Of a stretch of 64,000 bases of DNA, positions 11,301 to 23,790 are shown piece by piece; positions within the stretch are counted from its first letter, which is position 1, and each line of letters opens with the position of its first letter. The notes beneath the pieces were generated by a model, which searched no databases, was not told where the DNA came from, and was given only the letters and a program-made list of their open reading frames with translations. Source of the stretch: Ulota crispa (lineage: Eukaryota; Streptophyta; Bryopsida; Orthotrichales; Orthotrichaceae); NCBI GenBank assembly GCA_963920765.1, contig OY987242.1, positions 17,942,002-18,006,001 of the forward strand. The letters run 5' to 3'. Position numbers and translations under genes: made by a program.

Positions 11301-13288
11301 AGAATTGGTACAATTTTGTCATGCAATCTTTGATCAATTGCATCAAGTGTTTTTGAATCAAATGGTTGAGTAGCAAAAAATTCTTCTCTTTCATTTTTAT
11401 TAAATTGTTGCACTTCTGAATCAATTAATAATGGTGCTTTTTCATGAGGAGGAGAAATTGTAATTGTTGTGCGAGAAGAATCTAAATTGTTATTTTGAAA
11501 AAGTTCTATAGGTTTTTGGATGTGAGGTGATTCATCTATAATTGTTGAAGACAAAGGCTTTTGGATGTATGGTGCTCTAAATATTATTGGAGAATTTGTT
11601 GTATTTTTCTTTGTGTCATTAAGTTGTACTTTGTAATCATTTTTTTCTTTGTTTGTCAAAGAAGCACTACATTCTACAAGTTTTTGAATGAGTATATTTA
11701 TGCCTATTCGTTGTTTTGGTTTTGTTAACTTTTCATTTTGATGAAGAAAATAACCATTAGGATAGTCATCAAAGTTTTTTAAGTTGGAATTATTAACATT
11801 ATAAATGTTGTCATTTTCAATGAAGTGTGAATCCTTTGGTTCCACTATAGTTGTTTGATGTTCATCTTGTTTTACAAGTTTTGAACACTGATCCATGTTA
11901 GTTTCTTTACTTTCTTGCAATGCTCCTAGCATGAATGAGGATTTATTACAACCATTATGAAGAAAGTCATTTACACAATTGGTTATTGGATCAACATTTT
12001 TTGCATTTATATTTGTAGAAGTTGGTACTACATTGTATATGTCATTTGTTTCCATACATTTTTTAATCAAAAGTGTTCTAGGAGAGAATATGTTATCTTC
12101 TAAAAGCATTTCTCTAGCTGAAACCACTTTTGATTCTGATGTAGAAACTTCAATAAGTTCACTTGCAATTGATTTAGCTTGTTGAATAGAATCACCTATC
12201 TTGAAATTATCCAAGGAAGTAAATAAATCAACTTTGGATGTTTTGGAAAATCCTACTGTAAGAAAATCCATGCTTCCAATATAATTATTTGCAGACAAAG
12301 GTTGGATAGATTTACTTTTGTTGCTTGAATTTGTATCATAATTATGAATTTGTTGACCGATCATGACTTCTTTGTTCCCTGTTGACCATGTGTCTTTACA
12401 CATATAATTAGAAAATTCACAAGGTTTATTTATTTTGTTTATTTTTGACAAATTAAGGTTCTTATATACTAGTTGTTGCGGATTCAATTTTTTATTAACT
12501 GAATTAACAAATGAACTTTTATACTTTTCTTGCAAAATAATAGAATTATTAGTTGTCAATAAAAAATTATGAATTTCTTTACTTTGTTTGATTTTTTTAT
12601 TTGTTTTTGTTTTGATGAGATTTGTACAAACAAGCTTTGTACAATCTTTCTTATTTGGTTGGTTTATATTCTTACAACAAAATATATTTGGTTGCACAAA
12701 ACTCACATGATTTGATATGATCTCAATTAAAATGTTTTTTAGAGCAAGTAATTGCTCGTCTAATGCTGGAATAGGTACTTGATTAAAAAGAGGATCTTTT
12801 TTGGCTGCTTGGATTTGGAGGCTTTGATAGTGCTCGTGTGCAATAAGGGCCCAATTTACATTTGTTCTTCCTTTGAAATGTGCAAGATATGCACGTACAA
12901 AACATTGACATAATTCTCCATTAAATGGTTGGCAACAATAAATTTTATTGTGCCACTCAACAATTTTCTTTGCATGTTTGTCGTCTTTTATGTGAGATAT
13001 ACATAGTTTCTTGGAGCAATCATAGTTGGGATGATCAAAAAGCTCATATATTTCTGACAATGGCACAATTGAAGTAGGGACATCTTCAAGCAAACAACCT
13101 TCATTTGAAAGACCCACTATTTCATGCCAAAATTCAAGAGGGTATTTTGCTTGTTTTCCCAATAAGACAGGGGCAATTTGATAAAGCTTTTTTTTGAACC
13201 AATCTAACAAATTATTAACATAATTTGAATTGGAATATTGTGAGCATTTGCATGAATCACTTGAACAAACATCATCCATATATTGCAT
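8331..13288 (-). CDS. Large Asn-rich protein of unknown function (two exons, about 1,553 aa)
   Basis: I do not recognise this protein. Exon 1 (13288-9767) starts at an ATG and stays open for 1,174 codons in roughly 70% AT DNA, which is very unlikely by chance. A GTTAGT donor at 9766 and a TTACAG acceptor ending at 9471 define a 296-bp intron. Both sides are phase 0, so exon 2 (9470-8331) continues the frame for 379 residues to a TGA. Visible parts: a Cys-containing, more ordered N-terminus (about residues 1-190, with SCKC, YDCSKKLC and CQPFNGELCQC); a long Asn/Ser/Lys low-complexity middle with recurrent CSNC pairs and a duplicated IQKP motif; a probable coiled coil near 1016-1174 just before the intron; and in exon 2 an acidic D-run and a basic C-terminus. 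There is no signal peptide or membrane segment. It could be a lineage-specific host gene or an accessory gene of an unrecognised element. Upstream the frame stays open for about 45 bases before a stop. Confidence 0.72.
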
Positions 13289-13668
13289 TACGTATAGGAA
13301 TAACTCAATAATATTGCTATTTGCAATGTTCTATCTTTTCTTCAACAAAATGGTACATTTTAGCATATATTATTTTTAGTTTAGCATTAAGAATCATTTG
13401 TAAAGATGCTATGCTTGCAAACCAATAAATCTCTTGAATAACCACGTTGTGACAAGGATGATATGTTTAAACGTCAACATACTGCAAAATAATGTATTTG
13501 AAAAATGTATAATTACATTTTCGTGATGAGTGAGGTGTTCTAGTAAATTTTGTACCATTTTGGAATTTGTAATTGTATGTTCAAACTATAAATTTTTAAG
13601 GGTTAAATCTGAAAAGTTGGAAGTTGAAAAGACATCATTTATGCCTATTCATAATTAATTGATATGTG

Positions 13669-13671
<3 letters not shown>

Positions 13672-13717
<46 letters not shown>
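13672..13717. repeat. (TA)n microsatellite
   Basis: About 46 bp of almost uninterrupted TA repeats, flanked by TGTATG-type variants on both sides. Confidence 0.95.
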
Positions 13718-13720
<3 letters not shown>

Positions 13721-14750
13721 TGTATATACATTTTTATTATTAGCACATATTATCAACTTATTTGGTTGTTATAATGAAGTCTAGTTTCATTACCTTAACC
13801 CTAATTCCATTTGGTTATTTGTTATTTTGAGTGAAACAACATCAATTAAATGTGCAACAAAAAAAGATAAATAAATGAATTTAACAAATGCTTATATACA
13901 TTTTTAAATGTGAACTACTATGCGTTAAGCTCTTGGGTTGACAAAAGAACAATAAACAAGGCAAACAAGGATAACAAGATGGTAAATTAAATATGGCAGA
14001 ATCCAATATTTCAAACGTCATGTTTCCATGATTTTTCTATCCCAAATAAAGATACAATTTTTTTACAAATAACCATGTGTAAAATTGTCACAAATATCAA
14101 ATGTAAGTCAAGGCTGACACCAAATCAACTGTAAAGGTTGTTAATCCAATTGAACATAGTACAAAATTTATTAGTTTTCACTTAATTTTGATTTTTTTAA
14201 ACAACTTGCTTTGTAATAATTGAAATAATACTAGATATTGTCAAGATAATCAATAGTGTTGTATTGCTTGTTCAATTTGCTTGATTTCAAATGCTGAGGT
14301 TAGAAGTGTGCACTCTTGATGCATTGATAAAATCAACAAAGATCATCCTAAATACAATGATCTCAAACTTGATAATGAGAATGGATGTGGCTATTTTAAT
14401 TTATACAGATTTTTTTAAGGTCCTAAAAACACTGATTTAGAAGGAAATATTTACTATTAAAAATTCCTTTTATTTGCAATTTTGGAGATTTGGACTTCAT
14501 AATTTTGTTGGGTACCCACTTTTTAGGAAAAATTAATTAAATTATCGTAACATTAATGCATATAATAGAATCAGAGAAGGTCCAAATTTTTGCAAAGCTG
14601 TGATTTTTGAAAAATACCTATCCTACATAAAAGATAAATATTGATACTGCATTGGTCTATTTATAACTTGAAATGTGATAGCTCTCTGGTTTTCAATATT
14701 TTTTGAACAAGCAAATTGTTGTAAATACCATTTCTATGGCAATTCTTCTT

Positions 14751-14790
14751 TTAACCCCTAAGCACCCAGGCCATTTTCACCAAAATCAAG
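14751..14790 (+). repeat. Solo TTAA/CCC-type terminus
   Basis: TTAACCCCTAAGCACC followed by TTTTCACCAAAA closely matches the left end of the element at 45184 (CCCCCTAAAGCACC, then TTTTCACCAAAA). No matching inverted end was found within about 1.5 kb to the right, so this looks like a truncated or decayed copy. Confidence 0.5.
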
Positions 14791-15444
14791 GTTTAATGTG
14801 TTGTATCTTAGTCAATTGGATGATCCACTAAAAGTGACCATTGAAAATAGTGGAACATCTACTTGGAATGAGGTTTGCAAATTTTGGGAACAATTGATTG
14901 TGGGAGATGCGAGATTATAACATTTGATCAAACAACATGTAATGGCAAAATCTCATTTTTTGGTAGGTAGTGCTATTTGATGATATTTACAAAATTCTAT
15001 AGGCCCCTAATTCATCTCAATTTTTGTGAGTACCAAGGTTAGATGTGAATGCACTCACTTGTAAAGTATTGAAGATTTCACTTCTTTTTATGTCAAATTC
15101 TAGGGCTTCAAATTGCTATTGCACTAAAAATAATAACTTGCACATCCGATTCAAGGTTGCCATAATAAGGCTTTAGTTCATACTTGAACCCTTGCCAATA
15201 ATTTTCCCACTACCAAAAAGCACACACAAGGAAGATTGCAAAGGATATTAACCAACTGCAGCTTGTAAAACACTGCTTGTCACCACGTCCTATACGGTGC
15301 TTCACCCAAGCAAATCTCTTGCATCACTTGTACAATATTTGGCTTTTCTTGTCATTACTACATTAGCACGAACATCTTGAATGCCTACAAAATTGTAATT
15401 TTAGCAAGATCAAAAAATTAGATCCAGTGCCTCAAACAAGCCTT

Positions 15445-15458
15445 TGAAATCATGCCAG
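15445..15458 (+). repeat. Left flanking direct repeat (possible TSD)
   Basis: TGAAATCATGCCAG directly precedes the left inverted end. The identical 14 bases follow the right end at 44904-44917. Confidence 0.6.
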
Positions 15459-15542
15459 CAATGCTAAGGTTTGAGCAGGGAGCAATGAGCGTTGAGCAGT
15501 GAGCGGGAAAATATTAAAAATCGAGCGTTGAATTCGCACCTT
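15459..15542 (+). repeat. Left terminal inverted repeat with GAGC heptads
   Basis: Five consecutive 7-bp units ending in GAGC (TTTGAGC, AGGGAGC, AATGAGC, GTTGAGC, AGTGAGC) after TGCTAAGG. A TTGAATTCGCACCTT block follows, matching the complement of the far end. About 40 bp present at the right end are missing here. Confidence 0.65.
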
Positions 15543-16220
15543 AGAGTGTAAAAATCAAATTTTATGTCATAAAACATGGAATTGATAGATGAAAAATAGC
15601 AAACAAATTCATCTTGTTGGTTCTCACCCTTTTTTTCCTCTTGATTTCTTGGTGGAATTTTAAAACACAATTAATGATCAATGATATTGAGTGACAGTTA
15701 TAAATCAAACGGATATAATCTAATGGATGATAATTAGTATGACCAAATGAGACTTAGAGGAATCTCATCTCAATCAATGTCCATTTGTATATACATACAT
15801 TCTTGAAAACGTATACTCAATGTCAAATGGGTTTTGTGAGAAAAAAACATTACAGACTTCAGAGAATAAAATACAATGTGAGTAAGCAAAGCTGGCATTG
15901 AGAGTTGCAATGAATCACCGCGTCATATTAAGTAGCCTTGCCTAAGGGAATCCTGAGGTTTTTTAACAATTTGGCTGCGTTGAATATAGATAGGAAGGAC
16001 CTACTTACAATGAAAGCAACTAGAACTTTCAGTATTCAAATATTACAACCCAAGATAAGAAGATGTTCGGCCTCACAAACAAACAGAAGCGATGATGAAA
16101 AGTTCATGTTGCACATGTGAAGGCATGAGAAATGGCAAAGAAGAATAAAACCTGCATGTCTCTCCATGAATATTTACATTAGAAAACTTAACATAAGGGT
16201 TAGTCAAAAGCTCAAAAATC

Positions 16221-17010
16221 CCTCCTCGGAATCCAAAGAGGCATACTTCTCAATAAATATAATTTACAGATTTGGGAAATGTCAAATATCTTCCTCCTCG
16301 GAACCATGGTGTGGAGTATCTTGCTTAGCTGGAATCTATAAAACTCATACTTGGAAGTTAGTTAAGTACTAGTCCCACAAGAAAGCTCTCTCCCTTTTTA
16401 GGAAAGATTAATTTTCAATGTATAATACTTCATGAAGTGGTCAGCAGCTAATGTATCCTCCAAAAAACCATCAAAAGCAATGACAGAAATTCTCAGAGTC
16501 TGGCAATTCCACACAAGTCACACAACAAAGCAAGGTACAGAGTTTAGGAAGCCTCCTCGGATTCCAATGAGGCCCAATGGTAAAATTTAGTTCAACCAAT
16601 AGATTTGGATTTGGCTAGCAAGACCCCTCCTCGAAACCCAAGGGATCATTCACGCAGTGGTTATCAGATAATAAATCCTCCTCAAAACCAACATGAGAAA
16701 TGATGAGCACCCCCAGAATCCGGAAATTTCTTACTGGCCTCATATCAAAGCAAAAACATAGTCAGAAAGCCTCTTTGGGTTCCAAGGAGGCCAAGTGGTG
16801 AACTTTAGTGCAACATACGGATTTGCATTGTGCAAACAAGACCCTCCTCGGAACTGAATCGCATGATTTGAATGAAGTTCAGAATTTATAATAGCAAAGA
16901 AGACAATCAAAAAGCCTCCTTAGATTTCGAGGAGGCCCAATGGTGATATTAAATGCAACTAACAAATTTACATTTGGCACACAAGATCCCTCCTCAGAAC
17001 CCATGAGCAG
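16221..17010. repeat. Palindromic GCCTCCTCGG/CCGAGGAGGC repeat cluster (left)
   Basis: About nine full or half copies of an imperfect palindrome with arms GCCTCCTCGG and CCGAGGAGGC occur at 50-260 bp spacing. The later ones sit in tandem units of about 144-220 bp that also share CCAATGGT, a TTTAGTGCAAC-like block and CAAGACCC(TCCTCGG). Full palindromes are near 16552, 16770 and 16914. Confidence 0.8.
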
Positions 17011-19273
17011 GATTTCTTTGAAGCGCAGAATCTGTAAACAGCACATATGCCAGAATATTAGTCAAAATATGGAGGGGTAGAAATTCACATCAATTACATG
17101 AATACAACATGAAATTTAATAGGCTATTAATATCCAGCGACATCAATAAAGATGGCTATTTTTGGAACTTGCCCTATAATTACTTCTACCTAGAGGACGC
17201 TGCCAAAGAGGAGTTTTTGCACTTCATTGAAATTGAAGCTAGCAGCATGAATAAAAATGTCATTCTCTGCGTTCGCCTCACAAAGAAATCTAAAAACATA
17301 GTTGTAGTAATAATTAGATGACTAGCTTTGCAAAACACAAGAACAAGCTAATACCAAATTCGTTCAAGGAAAGTCTAAAATAGCTAAAGTTATAGGATCT
17401 AAAGTCAAATGTAAAGTGAATAACATTCAATTTAGGAAATGTAAGGATAAGGTTATGACAAAGGTTTATCCAATTGAGAATTGAAGTAAGATAATTTGGG
17501 TGTACCTCTCTTGTATGAATTTCAGTAACTACAAATCAATCCATTAAATATGTATGCAATCCCATGCAAATGTTGTGAAACTATCAAGAATTGAAAATGG
17601 GGTTTAGGGAATCAACATGCATCAAACAAACACAAGCAATAATCTTTGGCAATGGACACAATCAATAGCCAAATAGTCCGAGGCTATAGTCTGGTTATTG
17701 TGTGTTATTAACATCACAATGTGGCAATAGTCTGGCAATGATTGTCTGTTGTAAACCATGCGTCAGTAATTTGCATCATCAAGTAACCACATATAATCAA
17801 TCTGATTATTTTTCATACTAAACCACAATCTGTATCGGCACGTCTATGGCCTACCCAGAAGGGATTTAAGTAAAGAGATAATTAATTCAATATTCTTCTC
17901 TTCACTTGTTCATAGTCTTCAATTTCCATTACACAAGTTGTTCCATCTATTATATCATACTGATTCTATAGAATATTTCTATTCTAGTTCTATCTGCCAA
18001 TAGATATTGTAATTGGTCAATAGCTAGTTCAATTCTATCATTGAATATTGAATCTACATTCTATTACCTTAGTTTCTATCACAAAAACTATCTTGTTATC
18101 ACTACAAGGATAAATAATAATAATTCAATAACCATCTACTTCCACTCTTAGTGCATTGTAATTCTTATGAGAATTGGTACTTGGATATAGATTTATAATC
18201 TCCTGCTTACGCTCCATGCTCTAGGCTATAGCTTTTCTCCTTGTCTCAATATCCAATCATAAAAAGGCACACGTAGAGAATCACTCTCAGATCATGGCCA
18301 TCATCTTCTTATATTCAAGCATCGCATTAATTCATCTCCATCATCACAATCAGATTATAGCCTTTTCTTCTAGTTTCATCACTCGGCTATATTCTCACAT
18401 ACTTCAATTATAATTAATAATCACTCTCATATAATCAACACTACTTCCCTCAAAAGTATCTCACTTCTTTAATTTGTTTTATGTTTTGAGTTTTGCAATT
18501 ACAGTTTTGTCAATTACCTTAAGCATTCTCTCTTTGGAATACTCGCATGATAACTGCTAACAATCATGACAATGATCTGGAGCAACTTATCTCAAGTTAA
18601 TTCTCTCTCTATCTATTGCCTTTGATTAACATTAGTTCAGTATCGCATCCTGCCTCTCACAAGGCATTCATTCACAAGTTAGCCAATCGACTATTGTTTT
18701 AAGCTCTCAATCACTGAGCCATTCTCTCTGTCTATAGTCTCTGCTTCTAAGAACAAGTATATGAATAAACATAGCCATGCTTACCTCTTGCAGGTTCCTC
18801 AAGCAACACTCGCTGTCTATAATCTGCACACTCACTCATTGAGTCGAATTGGCTATTGCCTCGAATACAAATAAAAACAATTAGAGCAATCAGATCAATT
18901 AATTACCTTGGCCTTACAATCTCAATCTGCAAGCCAGAATACAAATGAACATACATAGAATATTGCCTTCCTCAATCTCTACTGATTGGGCACATACATA
19001 TTATAAAACAAAAAACGAATACACAAGAAAATAAAGAAACTACAAAGGAAGTTAGACTCTAATTTTTGCTCCAAGTAAAATGAGAATGTCAATAGCATTT
19101 TATGGTCTGACTCTCCCCATTTCCGTATATAACTTCCTAACCGCCTAACTTCTACCCGTCCATAGCCTAGAGTTTATTCACAAGACAATTGACCATGCAT
19201 TCATACTCTATTTCAAAACTACTATGCATTTCACTTCTATTTACACTTTAGAAATCAAATGCAAACTCAAAAT
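17011..19273. other. Interior spacer without a supported gene
   Basis: Long AT-rich DNA with pyrimidine-rich stretches at about 17.9-18.8 kb and several short repeats of TAGTCTGG near 17.68-17.75 kb. No frame longer than about 70 codons has a recognisable product. Confidence 0.5.
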
Positions 19274-22200
19274 TCAAAAATATTGATCAGAGTAGTAAAG
19301 GTGTTTACAGTTCACCCAACACTTTCTACGTCCGAGAGAAGCAGTCTTCATGGTGGTGAAATCCTTGCAAGTACAAGATGGAAAGTATGATATAGTGATG
19401 TAATAAGTCTTCACCTTAGAGACAACACCTGACTTCAAAGTTATCACTCTACCATATTCGGGATATGGAATCACTACTGACGATTCAATGGTTGCTATGA
19501 GATTATGCACATTCTCCCACTTATTTTGATGCTCTATTGTTGAAGCATTGGGGTTCCTTTGAATGGTGCGCCCAAAGCGCTGAGTTGGATACACATCTCC
19601 TCTGGCTTGTGCTGCACTACCATTAGCTAGTGTAAGAGAAGGAGCCAATGGCAATCCATGGTTTCTAGATTCCAAAAATAGTTCCTTCACCATCTCTTGA
19701 GTTGGTTCTGTTTGCAACTGGAAACTTGCCTCCTCCAAGGACAATATCTCTGAAAGAGTGAGCTTAGTCCCATAAGCAATTGGCCAAATTGTAGGAAGCG
19801 ACGGCCAATCTAGTACCCATTTTACCTTGGACCCCCCTACACAACGCTGCAAATCATTTGGACAAAACCAAAAATCAAAGTTAATGATGGCCTTAGATGC
19901 GTATTCTCTCTTGCGGCTATTGTAAGTAGGAGCAATAGTTTTGGCTTTGCTATGCTTATTAACTTTGGCGCCACATTTTTTCTTCATCCCAACCTGGATA
20001 GCATGGCACATCTTTGACTCTTTCATGCATCTAGCAATGTGCCACATACTAGAATTACAACTGGATTCATGCACCTTTGCTGCTTGTGGTGGCAAGCCAC
20101 TACCTTCTTCTACTTTAGTTTGCACATAAGTGGGAGAAGCAAATTCCAAACAAGCCTTGGTGGATCTTGCATGAACTTTTGGTGTGGAGAAATTGTCCTT
20201 GTCGTGGCAATGTGAGTCACCGTTAGAACTAGGTGGAATGTCTAGCTTTCATTTTGTGGAACCGAATACTTCTTTGCCTTCTAAATGCGGGATTTGCATT
20301 GTAAATTGATCTGCATTGAGAAGCATAGCAACAACCTTGGCCATCCTAGCTGGATTCCTACTACGCCTTGCTACTCGCAGTCAAAGTTCATCTAGACGAG
20401 GACCAATCCTTGAAGAATATCCTTGCAAGTACGCCCAATAGTTAGTGGTAGCAATATACATGCATTCTCCACACTTGGTAGACATTGAAGCCATTTGTTA
20501 TGTACAATTTCAGCCAAGTTACACTTTGGCATCTTGGCAATCTCTTCATTACTCAACTTTTGCATTCATGAAGAAAATTGGTAAATTCAAAAAAAACATT
20601 GCAGTAATTCCTTAAAATAAAGGAAAATTGAATTATAATCTTGATGTGCTCAAAATTATCACAATCTAAGGAATATTACTAGTTAACAAACTGATAAACC
20701 ATAGCATTCCTAATAGAAACTTTAATACTTACTAGCTGAAGGAATCTTCCCCACTGACGATACCTAAAGTGCCAAAAGCCAAGCCAATTGTTTAGCTCTC
20801 TCAATGATTCTTCAGATGCTGCGTTAGATGAGAGCCACCATGCTTTAATAGCCAAGTACCTCTCTTTTGCTTTCATCGTTGATTTAGCATCTTTGTATTG
20901 TTTGTATAATAGCTTGTGTGTTTCACAAAATTCCATGCAGATGAGCTTATCAGTATGCCTATTGAGCAACATTGTCCAATGAAGAAGACATGAGCGTTTT
21001 TTGTCAGGCATGGGTACTTGCTTATCTCCACTACCATATACTACCCAAATTTTGTGCCAATTGGCCATGGCATTATTAGCCATGAACCCTTTGAACGTGG
21101 GTGTAGGAACACCATGACGCTTCATAACACCGTTCAGAGAAACCTTCATTTGAATTTGGGATTGTGCATCCTCACTCATCATATCGCACAAGCATATTGT
21201 CGTAACTCAACAATAGTCCGCATCATACACATGGGCCGCCATAGTAGTCCAACCTTTAACTCGCTTCACGTGGTCAAACATACACCACGAATTTTGAAGA
21301 TCTCCATTCGGTTGCATGCGCCTTACTAAATCTACTCCACTACTAGGTTCTTCCTTATACATTTTAAAGAGATAAACCTTGTGCCATCCTTGGCTAGGAA
21401 AAATACTATCCTGAATGTAGGAATATGTACTCTTCAACTTTAGTGTGATGATGCTATCAATTGGCCCTCCACTTGTGCTATTCTTGAAGTTGGATATCTT
21501 GTTCTTGATACTAGGCAAACTCAAAATCCAAAATCAGTCCATATCACTAACTAGCGCTTCCCCGCATAAGGGTCCTCTCTAGCCATCCTCATTAAATAAC
21601 TCTGAAGCTAGGAACTCCTTACTAGCAGCTACAAAAATCTCAAAATTCTTGGCAGTTGGAGTCAATGACACTTGGTGTTCTATAAGATTAGTAGTTTTTT
21701 CTAGGGCATCACAACAAGTTCCTCTTCCAACTGGATGCTCATGCCTACCCACATGTATACAAGCACTAGGTAATCCTGACAAATTCAAGATCATGTACAT
21801 CCGGCAAGGACAAGGCAACTTGAAGAAAGGGGTTGTTTTACATATCTGACACACTAATGTCAATTTCTCAGGAACATTAGAACCCATAGAGTACACAACA
21901 GGTGAGGAACCTACCCACTCGGTCTCATTTTGTATTTTGCCTCGCACAACTCTGGGGCAACAAGCATTTGAGCAAACAAGGTGGCCCACACAGAATGAGT
22001 ACCAATACTTGAGACCAAAATCGTTTGCAATATTCGTGGTATGTGTGTGAGTCCAATTGTGACCATCATACTTTTTATCCATTCCTTCTAATTGATGACC
22101 TACTGGACCAGACAAGGAAGACCTCAAGGAAGGTGTACATGAAGTAGATGCTGATGAAACTGGAGGGAGTTCAAAGATAACGTCTCCATTGAAAGATTGT
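19274..22200 (-). pseudogene. MULE-like transposase with SWIM zinc finger, decayed
   Basis: Protein-coding similarity runs almost without a gap from about 22200 down to 19274 on the reverse strand, broken by a few stops and frame changes. Order in the product: a region with KYWYSFCVGH and a Cys cluster (VCSNACC) resembling the DNA-binding part of plant MULE transposases (about 22130-21830); a first catalytic-domain part with HVYDADY and VVCDMMSE (21250-21180); TFKGFMANNAMANWHK followed by a W-rich part (21100-20690); a block with MYIATTNYWAYLQGYSS (about 20480-20410); and a C-terminal SWIM finger, CTCKDF followed by CWVNCKHLYY (19370-19300). MULE transposases cut and reinsert Mutator-class elements. 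The second catalytic Asp, expected in FMAD, reads Asn. It may be the original transposase of the surrounding large element. Class is confident; exact joins are not. Confidence 0.82.
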
Positions 22201-23637
22201 GGCAGATGGTGGATAGATCGACATATTAGGATATCAAAATCTAAAAACTTGAGCTCATTACGTGCTCTCGGGGGTCTCTATAAGTCCTTCAGGCACTAAA
22301 AGATGGAAGTGAACTGTGGAATTGTACAAGGGTCCAGAGGGGGGTTTCTAAAGCATGGAGTACAATTCAACGGATTGCTCTTAATGTCACCACTTGTTTT
22401 TGCAATCGGAGAGAGCTTTGCTTTCCTATCATTCTCCACTATAAAACAGTCATTTGATGACTCTGATAATACAATGGCAATCCGCTGTAACGGCCAAGCG
22501 ACAGCAAGAACTTCTACAGGTAACTAACAACTCAAAATTGCTGAATCAGGTGTCAAATTCAATGGCAACGGTGGATTTGCAGCACTTCATGCTCCAAAAG
22601 TGTGATAGTTGCTTGGACCTAGTTCCCATCCTTGACCAAGATTATTAGATGTTTGCAAGCGTAAAATAGTAGAGATGACTTGGACACCCACTGAATCAAA
22701 AACCTCCTCTTCTACCCACATAAAACATATGTCTAGATTGAACCAAAAACTTAAAACCGACACAGGGATCCAAGCAAGATTACTTGCGTCACAAGAAAAA
22801 GAAGTAGGGATAGTCACTCCATCTCCATGAATGGAAGCCATGGCCATGACGGAAAAATGTGTTCAAACATAATAGAAAGCAAAAGAAGTACGCTCACTAT
22901 CATGGACTCAAGTGTATAACATTGGTGAGGGAGTGTTGAACGTGGTTTAGGATTAAGCAGGGAGCAATAACAACCTGAAATTGATGTAAAGTAAATCGTC
23001 TAGCAACTCGCAATTTTTGAAGTTGAGATCTCTAAATCGGTGCCTCAATATGAATGATAATTGAAAAAATAGTTGGCCATCAAAGATTGTGCAACAGTTC
23101 AGTATCATATATATGCAAGTACCCATATCTATACACTTAAAGAGCAGCCGCTTGCTTTAAGTAAATGGAAGTATTGTTTAGATTTGAAATATTATTTTTA
23201 AAATCAAGATCAACCGCCCCACAAGCATGGCGTCATCGTTTACAACAATGTAACAAGCATATTAGTCATTCCTTTATAAAAGGAAAATACACCCCAGCAT
23301 ATTAATCTTTTCAATTCAGGACAATTAGTAGTCATTTACTTTTTTTTTGGTAACACATAGAGTCATTAAACAACGTGCTAGAGAAGGGATGCAGGAGAGT
23401 TCACAGAAGACGCGACGGAAGGGTAGTTTCAAGTACTCTAGTAAGAAGCAACTAGCGCAAGCTAAGATGTCTAGGAAATTGCAACGAGTGTCTAAAGCGC
23501 AGAGTGACAGTGCTGTTCAGAAACTTTCATATGAAGGTGACAGACGTGACGTGCAGTTATTAGAGTCTAGAGAATTCTCTAGGTCATCTGCCATAAGTTT
23601 GGAGATGGTGGAGGAATCAAACAAGGGTGAGGCTCAT
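22201..23637. other. Interior spacer without a supported gene
   Basis: Mixed AT-rich sequence. A 98-codon forward frame at 23347-23643 is rich in Lys, Arg, Ser and Gln but starts at a non-ATG codon and matches nothing I know. It ends just inside the CACTA-ended element and is most likely chance. Confidence 0.45.
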
Positions 23638-23790
23638 CACTAGAAGAAAACCATGTCCTAAACGACTGGTTCACAACGACTGCAAATGTCCTAAACAACT
23701 AAACAACAACTAAATTACAATCACATTGAGTCGTTTAGGACATTTTTAGTTGTTGTGAATGAGTCGTTTAGTGCTTGATTTCTTCTAATG
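23638..23790. mobile_element. 153-bp CACTA-ended hairpin MITE
   Basis: Begins CACTAGAAGAAAACC and ends with the complement of CATTAGAAGAAATC, the classic CACTA (EnSpm/CAM) terminal sequence with one change. It is flanked by CAT on both sides (23635-23637 and 23791-23793), the 3-bp target duplication of that superfamily. The inside is almost wholly a hairpin: CTAAACGACTGGTTCACAAC and ATGTCCTAAAC pair with the complementary blocks at 23727-23771. Confidence 0.8.

Larger units (their letters stand above)
13289..15444. other. AT-rich spacer without a supported gene
   Basis: No coding frame of note. It holds the 5' flank of the large reverse-strand gene, a long TA microsatellite, and one unpaired TTAACCCCTAAGCACC terminus at 14751, described elsewhere. 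The rest shows no structure I can name. Confidence 0.6.

Noticed and set aside
13600..13606. GGGTTAA as a possible right end of a TTAA/CCC element
   Set aside because: The flanking bases do not match the longer terminal motif and no left partner was found.
16221..17010. Regularly spaced palindromes considered as a CRISPR array
   Set aside because: Spacing is irregular, the spacers are themselves repeated, and the DNA is clearly from a plant nucleus.
23347..23643. A 98-codon basic frame near a CACTA-ended element
   Set aside because: It lacks an ATG start, has no motif, and runs into the transposon end.
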